From Malaya genurostris (taxonomy: Eukaryota > Arthropoda > Insecta > Diptera > Culicidae), in NCBI RefSeq assembly GCF_030247185.1, contig NC_080571.1, positions 343,113,379-343,177,378 of the forward strand: a stretch of 64,000 nt of DNA, in the 5' to 3' direction. The notes under the pieces were generated by a model. It worked only from the letters and a program-made list of their open reading frames with translations, was not told the origin of the DNA and did not search any database. The position numbers were made by a program, and so were the translations under genes. Within the stretch, counting starts at the first letter, position 1. Each line of letters starts with the position of its first letter. Of the stretch, positions 36,135-46,251 are shown one piece after another.

Positions 36135-37200
36135 AAGACTGTCCCAGAAAGTATGGACGCAATCAAAAACCATTGCCATTTCGCAATGGTTCAGAATCTG
36201 TCAACTTTTATGGCTGCGTCCTGTTGTTTACACTCTTCTCTAACCACTTGTGCAGTTGTTTATTCGTTTTCATTAGTTTGTTTCGAAATGCGTGGACTTT
36301 CAACAGAACAACGTCGAAAAATTGTGTACAAATGATGCACAGAACGCGGACTGTCACTGAGAAAGATTGCAAAAATGGAAGGACCTTTGAGGGTAAACCA
36401 AAAACGGGTCGAAAAAAAGGTCCTGCTAACCCTCAGTTGGATAAAGGTATACTGAAGGCGTTCGAGCAAAAGAAGGAGGTTTCAGTTCGGGATGTGGCCA
36501 AAAAAGTGGGCACTTCGAAGTCAAATGTTCTTCGTGCTAAAGAACGTTTGAATCTTCGAACCTCTAAGAAGCAGAAACAACCAAAACGTAATCCGAAACA
36601 AGAAGCATCGATCAGGTTCGAAAGCTGTACAATACGATTCTTGCTGGAAATTTGAACTGCATAATCATGGACGACGAAACCTACGTGAAACTCGATTACA
36701 AATTCTTGCCGGGACCACAATATTATAAGGTGCGAGAAGGGCAAGTGTTAAACCAGTCCGAGACATCGATTGAAGTCGAAAAATTTGGTATGAAAGCTAT
36801 GGTCTGGCAAGCAATTTGTAGCTGCGGTAGGATTTCGAAACCCTTCATCACCACTGCTTAAATGAACAGCGAAATATACATCAAGGAATGTTTACAAAAA
36901 CGACTTCTACCCATGATTCGAAACCACAAGGATCCTGTTGTCTTCTGGCCAGATCTTGCTTCTTGCCACTACTCGAAATCAACGGTAGAATTGTATACTA
37001 CCAAAAATGTCACTTTCGTCCCAAAAGACATGAATCCACCAAATTGCCCACAACTTCGACCAATTGAGCAATTTTGGGCATTAACGAAGGCACATCTTAG
37101 GAAACATGTCTCGGCAGCCGAAACCATTCAACTGTTCGAAAAAGATTGGAGAAAAGTGTCAAAACTTGTCGCCAAGAAGTCCAGTTCCTTCTGATGCACT
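36135..37200 (+). mobile_element. DD37E element, 5' TIR present, 3' end lost
   Basis: The left end ACTGTCCCAGAAAGTATGGA matches, in inverted form, the right end of the copy at 58912-59868 (tccatactttctgggacagt). No matching TIR follows the transposase within the next 400 bp; instead repeat family C sequence begins, so the 3' end is truncated. Confidence 0.8.
36288..37194 (+). pseudogene. DD37E transposase (IS630-Tc1-mariner), catalytic residues kept
   Basis: The start is MRGLSTEQRRKIVYK, chosen because the 59.7-kb copy begins the same way. A TGA replaces the next codon (Trp in the other copy). KGILKAFEQKKEVSVRDVAKKVGTSKSNVLRAKERL is a helix-turn-helix. A small deletion near 36615-36630 shifts frame. 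Then IIMDDETYV (first Asp), MVWQAICSCGRISKPFITTA, a TAA at 36859-36861 where the other copy has Ser, FWPDLASCHYS (second Asp), and NCPQLRPIEQFWA with the catalytic Glu. There are 37 residues between the second Asp and Glu, defining DD37E, a family known from mosquitoes. Ends with TGA at 37192-37194. Confidence 0.92.
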
Positions 37201-37204
37201 AGAA

Positions 37205-37600
37205 AAAATGAATAATTTTCGGTCAAGGTTTACTGGTCGGAACTGATTTGTACCTGACCACATCAAAACAGTCGTCCGAGTGAGAAAAAAAGCAAGCAAA
37301 CGTGACGAGTTTTCCTCATTGTTTCCAAAAGTTTGAGAAACATTGTTTTTGAGTTGTTTATGGATATTTTACACTGTTGAAAATTTAATCACAAATTCCT
37401 GATTATATTTCTGATAGCATGAAGAAAAAAATATGTTGTTGGGTTAAGTATAACAAGAGATATTCACGATCGAAAACTTATCACTATCCCATAGGGTAAA
37501 TTTTGGCGCCCCATTATTAAGTGAGTCGTATTGACGTCAAAAAACCCATTTTAATCCACCTAGTTGTGTAATGATGCCTTTTTCATATTACTTATATTTT
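37205..37600. repeat. mixed repeat remnants (family C and CCGGAA end)
   Basis: 'gagttgtttatggatatttt' and 'tttaatcacaaattcctgat' match 26.83 and 29.82 kb. 'aatccacctagttgtgtaat' near 37557 matches the closing phrase of the CCGGAA family in reverse. Confidence 0.5.
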
Positions 37601-38490
37601 CAAAAATATCACTAGAAAATTATGTCAAGATTTTTGTTTTTCAAACATGAATAAAATCAAAAACTTTCTTTGGATACAAACTACCATAACCTTTTCAATT
37701 TGTAAACAGTTATGTCAAGTTAAAAATACATTTAAATGGGGCAACTCTGCACGCTATAGCACGCTGTATGCTAGGTGGCGACGTTTTCTTCTTCCGTACC
37801 AGCACATAGGTGAAAGTGTTATAATATGCTTCCCTCAAGAAAACATTGAGATATTTCTTATTGTATTAATATGTTTTCTTCGAGCCCATCTAGCCTCATC
37901 GTGCGGATTCGACTTTGCGACGCGATTCCAGAACTACTTCCAGTGTCGATGAGTAGTCGAAAATTCAGCAATTGAGCTCAATTTTTCAGAGATGGCTGAC
38001 CCAATTTTAACAAACTTATTTCAAATCAAGGGTGATTATAAGACACTTGTTCCTATTTAATTTTATCGAAATCCAACCTCCGGAAATTACAGGTTATGAA
38101 TGTTGAAGATTTCAAATCGTCATTAGAAGTGACGATGCAACTACAGAAAAATCAAAGTAGCGGTCAAAAACTTAAAAACGGAGCTCACATGATTTAGCAA
38201 TACAGTTTCATTCGAATCAGTTATCGAGAGCTATCGCATATAGGAGTAATCTGTAAAAATCAACAGAATAAAATAAGAGCCTTTATTCTCCGGAACAATT
38301 TGTTATTGTTTAGTTTGTGAGCATAGCTTAGGAATGGAACCCAAGCGGGAAGCTCCGAATCGGAGCGCAAATTCGGAAGTTTTTTCAAATTTTTACCAGA
38401 AACAGGAATGGACAATTGAGGACCTAAGCGCCATGTGGCCGGAATTCTCATTCGTTTAAAATCGGATGATATAATGGAAAAAAGCTTTTA
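37601..38490. other. AT-rich region with weak CCGGAA-type similarity
   Basis: Around 37975-38110 phrases such as 'tcagagatggctgacccaat' and 'caacctccggaaattacagg' resemble the CCGGAA family. No gene is visible. Confidence 0.35.
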
Positions 38491-38495
38491 TACAA

Positions 38496-38880
38496 CTCGG
38501 ACCTAAAACAACGTTTGAATATGATGACGGAACAACTTCCGGATCTTTGAAATTTCACCCGAAGTAGATGACAAGCAGATAGCAATGATCATGTCGAAGT
38601 TTGGTAGGATACAACAGTTGATACGTGAAAAATGTCCGGTAGAAACAGGCTTTCCAATCTGGAGTGGAATTCGTGGAGCCCATATGGAAAGCACGAATTT
38701 GCTACGAAGGAATCCCTAACAAATGCTTCGGATGTGGTTCATTAGATCACTTAAAAGCCGATTGTCCAAAAAAAAAAGAAGTGCAAATAAAAGGTTCGAA
38801 AATACATCGAACGAAGGTAACACCTTCTCGAGTGTTGTGGCAAATGGTCAAACAGAAAACCAACCTAATTTTTTTGGAAA
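38496..38880 (+). pseudogene. non-LTR retrotransposon ORF1 (Gag-like) remnant with zinc knuckle
   Basis: Frames read RFEISPEVDDKQIAMIMSKFGRIQQLIREKCPVE and, after a frame change, VEFVEPIWKARICYEGIPNKCFGCGSLDHLKADCPKKK. The last part is a CCHC zinc knuckle (C-x2-C-x4-H-x4-C) preceded by the 'YEGIP' phrase typical of non-LTR ORF1 proteins, which bind the element's RNA. Only the C-terminal third of an ORF1 is present; no ORF2 follows. The clade (Jockey-like or I-like) cannot be told from this piece. Confidence 0.7.
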
Positions 38881-38887
38881 AAGATAC

Positions 38888-38960
38888 GCTCAGAGACAGG
38901 ACTCGAACCTGCGTTCTTATGCGTTCCGTACATACGCGCTACCATTTCGCCACCCTAAGC
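38888..38960 (-). tRNA. tRNA-like 73-mer, probably pseudogene or SINE head
   Basis: On the minus strand the 73 bases fold as a cloverleaf. A seven-pair acceptor (CTTAGGG with CTCTGAG, two G-U), a short D stem GCG/CGC with GG in the loop, a five-pair anticodon stem TATGT/GCATA, a loop ACGGAAC and a T arm GCAGG TTCGAGT CCTGT. The central triplet is GGA, but the loop lacks the invariant U33 and there is no long variable arm as expected for tRNA-Ser, so a functional assignment is not supported. The B box GGTTCGAGTCC is perfect. Confidence 0.55.
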
Positions 38961-39019
38961 ATTGTGATAGAAACAGCTCTAACACACGATTAGGCATGAT
39001 AAAGCGTACAACGAGCATG

Positions 39020-39208
39020 GTCTAAATCTTAGCCATTTTATAAAAAAAAATTTTTTTCGGAAACTAAGCTAAACTGAATTTTATGAATCTCAATTAAAGA
39101 GAAGATTTCACAGAATACTGGTTGCCCAATATTTGCAAAAAGTATCAATAATGGACAAAAAAAGTCTTAGTTATAACCACTTTTTTCCTGAAACTATCCG
39201 CCTTACAA
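39020..39208 (-). repeat. family D repeat, part left of the mariner
   Basis: The reverse complement matches 44420-44560: 'gtttcagg.aaaa', 'tttttcttgtccattattga', 'actttttgcaaatat.gg.caacc', 'ttgaattgag/ctcaatt'. It breaks off exactly at the mariner's TA, and sequence right of the mariner (40508 onward) also belongs to this family. Confidence 0.65.
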
Positions 39209-39210
39209 TA

Positions 39211-40505
39211 ACAGTTCGGCTGAAAAGTTCGTATCGTTTAATAGAAACACACATTTTTTTGCCAAAATTCGTTTTTATTATTCAACATTATTGCCATCAG
39301 AGGCGATACAGCGATTATAGCGATCTTCCAACTTTTCGATACCATTTTTGTAGTACGATTTGTCCTTTGCCTCAAAATAGGCCTCAGTTTCAGCGATTAC
39401 CTCTTCATTGCCTCTAAATTTTTTACCAGCGAGCATTCTCTTGAGGTCTGAGAACAGGAAAAAGTCACTGGGGGTCAAATCTGGAGAATACGGTGGATAA
39501 GGGAGCAATTCGAAACCTAATTCGTTCAATTACAGCATGGTTTTCATCGAATTGTGACACGGTGCATTGTCTTGATGAAACAAAACTTTTTTCTTCTTCA
39601 AATGAGGCCGTTTTTTTTTTAAATTTCGTCCTTCAAACGCTTTAATAACTCTATATAATAGTCACTGTTGATGTTTTTTCCCTTTTCAAGGTAGTCGATG
39701 AAAATTACACCATGCGAATCCCAAAATACAGACGCCATAACCTTACCGGCCGATTATTGAGTCTTTCCACGCTTTGGGTTCGGTTCATCGCGTGCAGTCC
39801 ACTCAGCTGACTGTCGATTGGACTCCGGAGTGAAGTGATGGAGCCATGTTTCGTCCATTGTTATATATCGACGAAAAAAATCGGTTTTATTTCGATATAA
39901 CAGCTCCAAACACTGCTCAGAATCATCAATTCGTTGTTGTTTTTGATCGATTGTGAGCTCACGCGGCACCCATTTTGCACAAAGCTTTCTCATATCCAAA
40001 TATTCGTGAATAATATGTCCAACACGTTCCTTTGATATCTTTAGGGTGTGAGCTATCTCTATCAACTTCACTTTACGGTCATTGAAAATCATTTTGTGGA
40101 TTTTTTTCACGTTTTCATCGGTAACAGCCTCTTTTGGACGTCCACTGCGTTCATCGTCTTCGGTGCTCATATGACCAGTACGAAATCTTGCAAACCACTT
40201 ACGAATTGTTGCTTCGCCCGGTGCAGAGTCTGGATAACACTCATCAAGCCATTTTTTGGTATCGGCGGCACTTTTTTTTATCAAAAAGTAGTGTTTCATC
40301 AACACACGAAATTCCTTTTTTTCCATTTTTTTCACAATAACAAAAGTAGCTTCACTCAAAAAGCAATATCTCACAAACTAATAATCAGACAGCTGTCAAA
40401 TTTATACACGTATCTTTTGAAGGTTGGGACTAACTGAAAATGGTATGGATTTAATTCTAGTGGCGCCCTCTCATAGAAACGATACGAACTTTTCAGCCAA
40501 TCTGT
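39211..40505 (-). mobile_element. mariner element, full length (1295 bp), inactive
   Basis: TIRs ACAGTTCGGCTGAAAAGTTC (left) and, on the other strand, ACAGATTGGCTGAAAAGTTC (right) continue to match for about 30 bases. TA flanks both ends (39209-39210, 40506-40507). Length is the usual 1.3 kb. The insertion lies within repeat family D. The copy at the start of the window shares its 3' TIR. Confidence 0.93.
39278..40326 (-). pseudogene. mariner transposase (irritans-like, D,D34D), broken
   Basis: Start chosen at MEKKEFRVLMKHYFLIKKSA, the usual mariner beginning. An HTH (TKKWLDECYPDSAPGEATIRKWFARFR) is followed by a second HTH (LKISKERVGHIIHEYL) and YITMDETWLHHFTPESN with the first catalytic Asp. 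A TAA stop occurs in the KTQ-SAGKV block (39751-39753), then HGVIFIDYLEKG, further frame damage, FHQDNAPCHNS (second Asp), a TAA within the linker, and YSPDLTPSDFF (third Asp). 34 residues lie between the second and third Asp, so the triad is preserved although the frame is not. Ends ...CIASDGNNVE. Confidence 0.92.
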
Positions 40506-40507
40506 TA

Positions 40508-41110
40508 CACCATTATGACATTGAAATAGAAATAGTTTTTGTTTGAAAAACTTTTTTGGTTGAATGTTATTGCTCGATTGGTAAGGAATTTAATCAACTA
40601 TAACAAACTTTATCAAAATCAATGATTTGTTTTGTAAATCGATCATAAATTTAAAAAAAATGTTTTTTTTAGTGTAGAACTCGGAAAGGATTTTTTTCAG
40701 TATTTTTTTTTTTGAAAAAATGCACTATTTTCAGTAGGATTTATCATTTTAGACAATAGCTTTATGAAAAGTTGATTAAAAATGTTTAGCCCTTTTCAAA
40801 AGACCGTCCGGATCAAATTTGTAAAAAAATAGAGTATGAAAAGTGACTTTTTGACACAAAATCTGCGTGTCCAGAAAATTTCATTTATTCGATCGAGTTG
40901 GCGCAAAATTCTTTATATTCATTGATAATAGTTTTCATAACATTCGCATTTTATATACCCCAAACCCATTGTCTCTGAATAACATTTTAACGCATCGCGA
41001 CGGTGAAAATAGCATCCATGGATATTGGAGATTCACTTTTATGGAATTTTTAGAAAGCTATGAATTATCGAAGAACCCGTCCACCCGTGTTCAAACAGGA
41101 CTTTCCTTTA
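40508..41110. repeat. family D repeat, part right of the mariner
   Basis: Phrases 'tttttttagtgtagaactcg', 'tagcccttttcaaaag' and 'ttttgacacaaaatc' recur in 43.2-44.8 kb. Together with 39020-39208 it brackets the mariner insertion. Confidence 0.55.
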
Positions 41111-43239
41111 GAACGACCTAGCGACATTTAACATTTAACATAACATAAATTTATATACCGAAAAAATAACATTGAAAACATCCATTCTGTTCATTCATAC
41201 TCAATTGAGCACGTGGTTCGAAATAGTGAAGCACATGAATCAAGTAGGCTCAGAAAAAACAGCGCTAGATTTATAATCTAGTATTCATATTTTGCTCTTC
41301 AACGGGTTAGCATTACACAACTCGATAGACGCGAAACAATCATCGAACATCTAGCATGCGTTGAGTGGAAAATTAATACTGATATACAAAACAATTCTTT
41401 AAATTTTCTTCACTTTTTCGATATGTTTTCGTAATAATTTAAGACGAGTAGATAAACTGTAAGCAAGAATTGAATTCGTTTGATACAGAAATGCCAAATA
41501 GAAATTCTTCTCGAAGAAAATACATTCTAGTCTTTTCTGTGCCAAGCAGTTTTCATGTCGCTGGAAGGAAAAAAAAAACCTCCCGTTAGGCGGTAGAACA
41601 TGATTAAGCTCCTCCAGTATTCAGCTTCGACTGTATTTTAACCACTGATCAGATAAAAATTATCGCCTACTGACAATTTTCTTTAGATTTTAACACACAC
41701 ACCTACGCACGAAACTGAAACTCCAGCATCCGGTTTTCATCGAAGCAAGTCTAATAAGGCCGAACGCTTTCAAACGAGCTGGGTTGGGAAGAAAATTCGT
41801 ACCGAGCCCAACTGTGCATTACTTCTAAAAGCCTGTACTCTGCGGTTGTAATGTGCCGCACATTTCCCCGAACGGAACGGAATGTGTCAGGAAGTGAGAT
41901 TTATGACTGCCAATGTAAATTCGGGACCACTTACTCGGCCTGAAAACAACAGAACATATTCACACTTTAGGGCTTTCATTTTTTTTTTCGTTGAGTGTGT
42001 TTCTTTTTCGGTATTGGTTGAAATTATCTTGATTGTCTCCCAGTCACGACTGCCACCGATGGGATCGGGTGTCTCGCATTTTTCCCGGAAAGACTTCATC
42101 AACTGGCCAACCGAATATTATCTCCCCTTCCCGGAACCAAAGTCAAAAATTTTGAAAGGGAAAACTTTTGCCCCGCTGAATGATATTAAATTATACGTTA
42201 TCTTACCGAACAGACGGATGGACGGACGGACGGAATGCAATGTCATCTCCATCATTTGGGGTTTGTCCATTTGCCGACCGAATACGATTGTGGTGAAGCG
42301 AGCACTGAAATGATGCGATGACAAAGTCGTAACTCTGAGAGATTGCTTAATTTGGTTCCATTGTTTCGAAGAGTTCTCGGAATCAGAGGTTCTGAGAGTG
42401 CCCGTGTGTATGTTTCTGGATTATAAAGTTCGGACCAACTGTTCCTGGGGCGGGTTGGGGCGTAAGTTCAAGCAGACCAAATGTGAACCGGAGTATCCCT
42501 CCATTGAATGCAAAGTTACTAGAAAATGGAATGTTTCATCGCATAATAAAATATGACCATTCCTAGTTCGTCTTTGTTTGAAATTGAAATCCACGGAAAG
42601 GGGTCAATGTCAAGCAAATAGCTGACATACTGACTAAAACCATCAATTACCAAATTAAACACGAGCACGAAAATGTACAACAAAAACTACCGACTCCACG
42701 CGGCGTCTTAATTTTTTTGTTAAAAATTTACTAACCGCTAGCAAAAAAAAACAAAATTTCGAATGTGTGTTATGACGTTGAAGCTCGCCATGAACACAGC
42801 CTACTCTGGTATGTATAGGAACAAACTTCAGAAAGCAACCCGATGAAATAGGGCTGAACACGTACGTGATACCTTGCACGATCGGCTTATCTATTCCTCA
42901 TCGGGAGATGATTGGCAGTAGAAGGAAAACCTTATTGTAATCTTTTACTTAAAATTGAAACTGTCTTAAACTCTATTTTGAAAAAAAAAACCTTTTGAAC
43001 TGTTTTTCTCGTTTGCCAAATAATATTGCGTTCCTAAGCCCTAGGTGGCTTCCTTGACTCACGAAGAACAGAAATAGTCTGCTTAACGCACTTCAGAATT
43101 ATTCCAATTTTGTAGGTCATATTAGTTGATGGCAATACAGAGCCGCGTATACAAGAGGGGGTATTAGAGGATCAAACCCCTCCCGAAACCGAAAAAAATA
43201 TGTTACGAAAACTATTCCCTATGAATATGACGAATTTCG
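41111..43239. other. low-copy region, no gene supported
   Basis: The longest open frame (41882-42313 plus, 143 codons) has a T-rich hydrophobic stretch but no family motif and is overlapped by frames on the other strand. A short 'gacggacggacggaatg' GACG run lies near 42220. No second copy noticed. Confidence 0.35.
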
Positions 43240-43601
43240 TGCAAACTCGATCAAATGAATGAAACTTTCTGAAACTGTAGACTTTGTGTCAAAAAGTCCA
43301 AAATGCATACTCCATTTTTACCAAAATTGATCCAGTCTGTCTTTTTATAAGGGCCAAACATTTGTAGCCAATATTTTTCATGGAGCTATTGACGAAAATA
43401 ATAAATCCTACAGAAAAGTGTTATACTAGTGATTTTCACAAAATTAGTCAAAATTTTCAATAAAAATACTGAACGAAATTTTTATCGAGTCCTACACTGA
43501 ACAAAATTGATTTTAAAAATTTATATTCCGTTTACAAAACAAATCATTATTTATTTTGATAAAATTTTGTTCAAGATAGTTGATTGAATTCCCTACCAAT
43601 C

Positions 43602-43640
<39 letters not shown>

Positions 43641-44900
43641 TCATTTATTTTACCTACCAATCGATCATACATTGCAAGATGGGCACATTCAAGGAAAAAA
43701 AGATTTTCAAACAAAAACTATTTCTTGTCCAAACTGAGTTTTTATTCCAGTGTCTTTTTACTAAAATCTAAACTAAACTCAAAGTCATAATCATCCCAAA
43801 TTATGTATGTAATTCGATTTGTGAGAAAATTTCACCTAATACCCTATTGCTGAAAGTACCATTGCTGGATAAGAAAAAGTTTTTGTAAGGAAAATTTTTT
43901 CCCTTCAAAACGCCCATCCTACAATGTATGGAAGGTTGGCAGGGAACATCATTATCTACGTTGGGACAAAATTTCATTCCAATAAAGAGTGGTGTTTTTT
44001 TTTTTGTAATTTGATATCAAATTTTTAGGATCGATTTTTTTCAGTGTAGAATCCGATTAGTGTTTTTTGAATATTATTATTAAAAAATTCGACTTATTTT
44101 GAGAACATCAACAGCAAAACAAAAATTTCGTATGATTTACATTTCTCTACTTAAATTAATTGCCAAAAATTGGAAAATAATGTTTGGTCCTTTCCAAAAG
44201 ATAGTCTGGATAAATTTTGAAATAATAAAATGAGCAAAGTGGCTTTTTGTGATATATGCTGCCAACTCCGAAAACGATTTTGCGCTAAATTCGTCTATTC
44301 GAATCCTACACTGAAGAAAAAAATCGATTTTCAAAGTTTGAAGTTAATTTTCAAAAAAAGAACAACGCTTTCGAATTCAACGGAAAATTGTTCCCTTCTA
44401 ACCGTTTATGTATTGTAAAGCGGGCAGTTTCAGGAAAAATAAGTGTTTCCAACTAAAACTTTTTCTTGTCCATTATTGACACTTTTTGCAAATATCGGAC
44501 AACCAGTATTTTGTGAAATCTTCTCTTTAATTGAGTTTCATGAAACTCTTGGATGAAGTGTTTTGATTTTATATTTTTAAAGTTAATTTTTTTTCAGTGT
44601 AGGACTCGATTTGGAAGTTTTGCAGAGTTTTTATTGGAAAATTTGACTGATTTTGCAAAAAAATTAGTAGCATAATACTTTTTTGTAAGTTTTGTATTTG
44701 AATAAGACGGGTTAAAAAGTTTAGCCCTTTTTAAATTTGGAAAAACAAAGAAATGAATTTTGGAAAAACAAAAAACTATGAAATGGAAAATTTCAAACAA
44801 ACGGTTTTGTCCAGAAAATTTTCAAGTAATTATGTACTGTTTCCATGTGTATGGAAAGTAATCATCATGTTCTGAAAACCCCTCCGAAATTTTTTTCTTG
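43240..44900. repeat. family D repeats, several overlapping or inverted copies
   Basis: 'ttttttcagtgtagaatccg', 'tttagcccttttt', 'tttttcttgtcc', 'atgtattgtaaagcgggcag' and its inverse 'aaacgcccatcctacaatgt' occur repeatedly in both directions. A 34-base T run occupies 43604-43637. No coding signal; hydrophobic Phe-run ORFs here are artefacts of the T run. Confidence 0.55.
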
Positions 44901-45032
44901 GGACGCCCCTGTAATAGAAACTCATAATGAATCGCGAAATTATTAGAAAAATCACCTTGTGTTTTTCTTTTAGTCTAATTTTTAATCATTTTCACTTTTA
45001 GTATTTTAAGTCTTTTCCTTTTTTTCAATTTC

Positions 45033-45198
45033 TTCAGTCTTTTCAGTCTTTTCAGTCTTTTCAGTCTTTTCAGTCTTTTCAGTCTTTTCAGTCTTTTCAG
45101 TCTTTTCAGTCTTTTCAGTCTTTTCAGTCTTTTCAGTCTTTTCAGTCTTTTCAGTCTTTTCAGTCTTTTCAGTCTTTTCAGTCTTTTCAGTCTTTTCA
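45033..45198. repeat. 9-bp minisatellite CAGTCTTTT, about 18 units
   Basis: Near-perfect tandem 'cagtctttt' units. Because nine is a multiple of three, minus-strand frames remain open and give Glu-Lys-Thr or Lys-Arg-Leu triplet peptides of 70-100 residues. These have no other domain and are not called as genes. Confidence 0.95.
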
Positions 45199-45320
45199 AG
45201 GGCGAGGACTGAATTCTGGATATCGATAAGTATCACTCTAATGCGATAGTCCTTAGCTCGAATTGTGAGATTCGTTTTATGTACAAAATGGCGTGAGACT
45301 AACAAGAAATGGTCCTTATA

Positions 45321-46249
45321 CAGGGTGATTTTTTAAGAGCTTGAGAACTTTTTTAAACAATAAAACGCATAAAATTTGCAAAATCTCATCGGTTCTTTAT
45401 TTTAAACGTTAGATTGGTACATGACATTTACTTTTTGAAGATAATTTCATTTAAATGTTGACCGCGGCTGCGTCTTAGGTGGTCCATTCGGAAAGTCCAA
45501 TTTTGGGCAACTTTTTCGAGCATTTCGGCCGGAATAGCCCGAATTTCTTTGGAAATGTTGTCTTCCAAAGCTGGAATAGTTACTGGCTTATTTCTGTAGA
45601 CTTTAGATTTGACGTAGCCCCACAAAAAATAGTCTAAAGGCGTCAAATCGCATGATCTTGGTGGCCAACTTACCGGTCCATTTCTTGAGATGAATTGTTC
45701 TCCGAAGTTTTCCCTCAAAATGGCCATAGAATCGCGAGCTGTGTGGCATGTAGCGCCATCTTGTTGAAACCACATGTCAACCAAGTTCAGTTCTTCCATT
45801 TTTGGCAACAAAAAGTTTGTTAGCATCGAACGATAGCGATCGCCATTCACTGTAACGTTGCGTCCAACAGCATCTTTGAAAAAATACGGTCCAATGATTC
45901 CACCAGCGTACAAACCACACCAAACAGTGCATTTTTCGGGATGCATGGGCAGTTCTTGAACGGCTTCTGGTTGCTCTTCACTCCAAATGCGGCAATTTTG
46001 CTTATTTACGTAGCCATTCAACCAGAAATGAGCCTCATCGCTGAACAAAATTTGTCGATAAAAAAGCGGATTTTCTGCCAACTTTTCTAGGGCCCATTCA
46101 CTGATTTGCAAGCGTTGCTCGTTAGTAAGTCTATTCATGATGAAATGTCAGAGCATACTGAGCAAATAATAATGCATGAAAATCATAACCTCAAAAAATC
46201 TGAGCAAATACTAATGCATGAAAATCCTAACCTCAAAAAAATCACCTTT
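45321..46249 (-). mobile_element. DD41D (IS630-Tc1-mariner) element, internally deleted
   Basis: Ends CAGGGTGATTTTTT (left) and, on the other strand, AAAGGTGATTTTTT (right) match except at two terminal bases. TA lies at 45319-45320 and 46250-46251. At 929 bp it is shorter than a full Tc1/mariner. Near the right end a 43-bp segment ('ctgagcaaata.taatgcatg...cctcaaaaaa') is duplicated in tandem at about 46158-46240. Confidence 0.85.
45428..46138 (-). CDS. DD41D transposase, catalytic domain only (236 aa, uninterrupted)
   Basis: The open frame starts MNRLTNEQRLQISEWALEKLAENPLF and ends LNEIIFKK. ILFSDEAHFWLNGYVNKQN carries the first catalytic Asp, WFQQDGATCHTAR the second, and SWPPRSCDLTPLDYFLWGYVK the third (D of PLD). 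I count 41 residues between the second and third Asp, matching the DD41D (rosa-like) group. The N-terminal DNA-binding domain normally preceding SEWALE is absent, and the Met lies only about 110 bp from the right TIR, so this copy is deleted at its 5' end. No stop or frameshift occurs in the remaining 236 codons, making it the best-preserved coding sequence in the window. Probably unable to bind its own ends; domestication is possible but unsupported. Confidence 0.88.
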   Translation of the reverse strand: MNRLTNEQRLQISEWALEKLAENPLFYRQILFSDEAHFWLNGYVNKQNCRIWSEEQPEAVQELPMHPEKCTVWCGLYAGGIIGPYFFKDAVGRNVTVNGDRYRSMLTNFLLPKMEELNLVDMWFQQDGATCHTARDSMAILRENFGEQFISRNGPVSWPPRSCDLTPLDYFLWGYVKSKVYRNKPVTIPALEDNISKEIRAIPAEMLEKVAQNWTFRMDHLRRSRGQHLNEIIFKK

Positions 46250-46251
46250 TA

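Noticed and set aside
41882..42313. 143-codon open frame as a possible host gene
   Set aside because: No family motif, no signal of splicing or second copy, and overlapping frames on the opposite strand.
44975..45305. Lysine-rich EKT/KRL repeat proteins on the minus strand
   Set aside because: Produced by the 9-bp minisatellite; no start context, domain or conservation.
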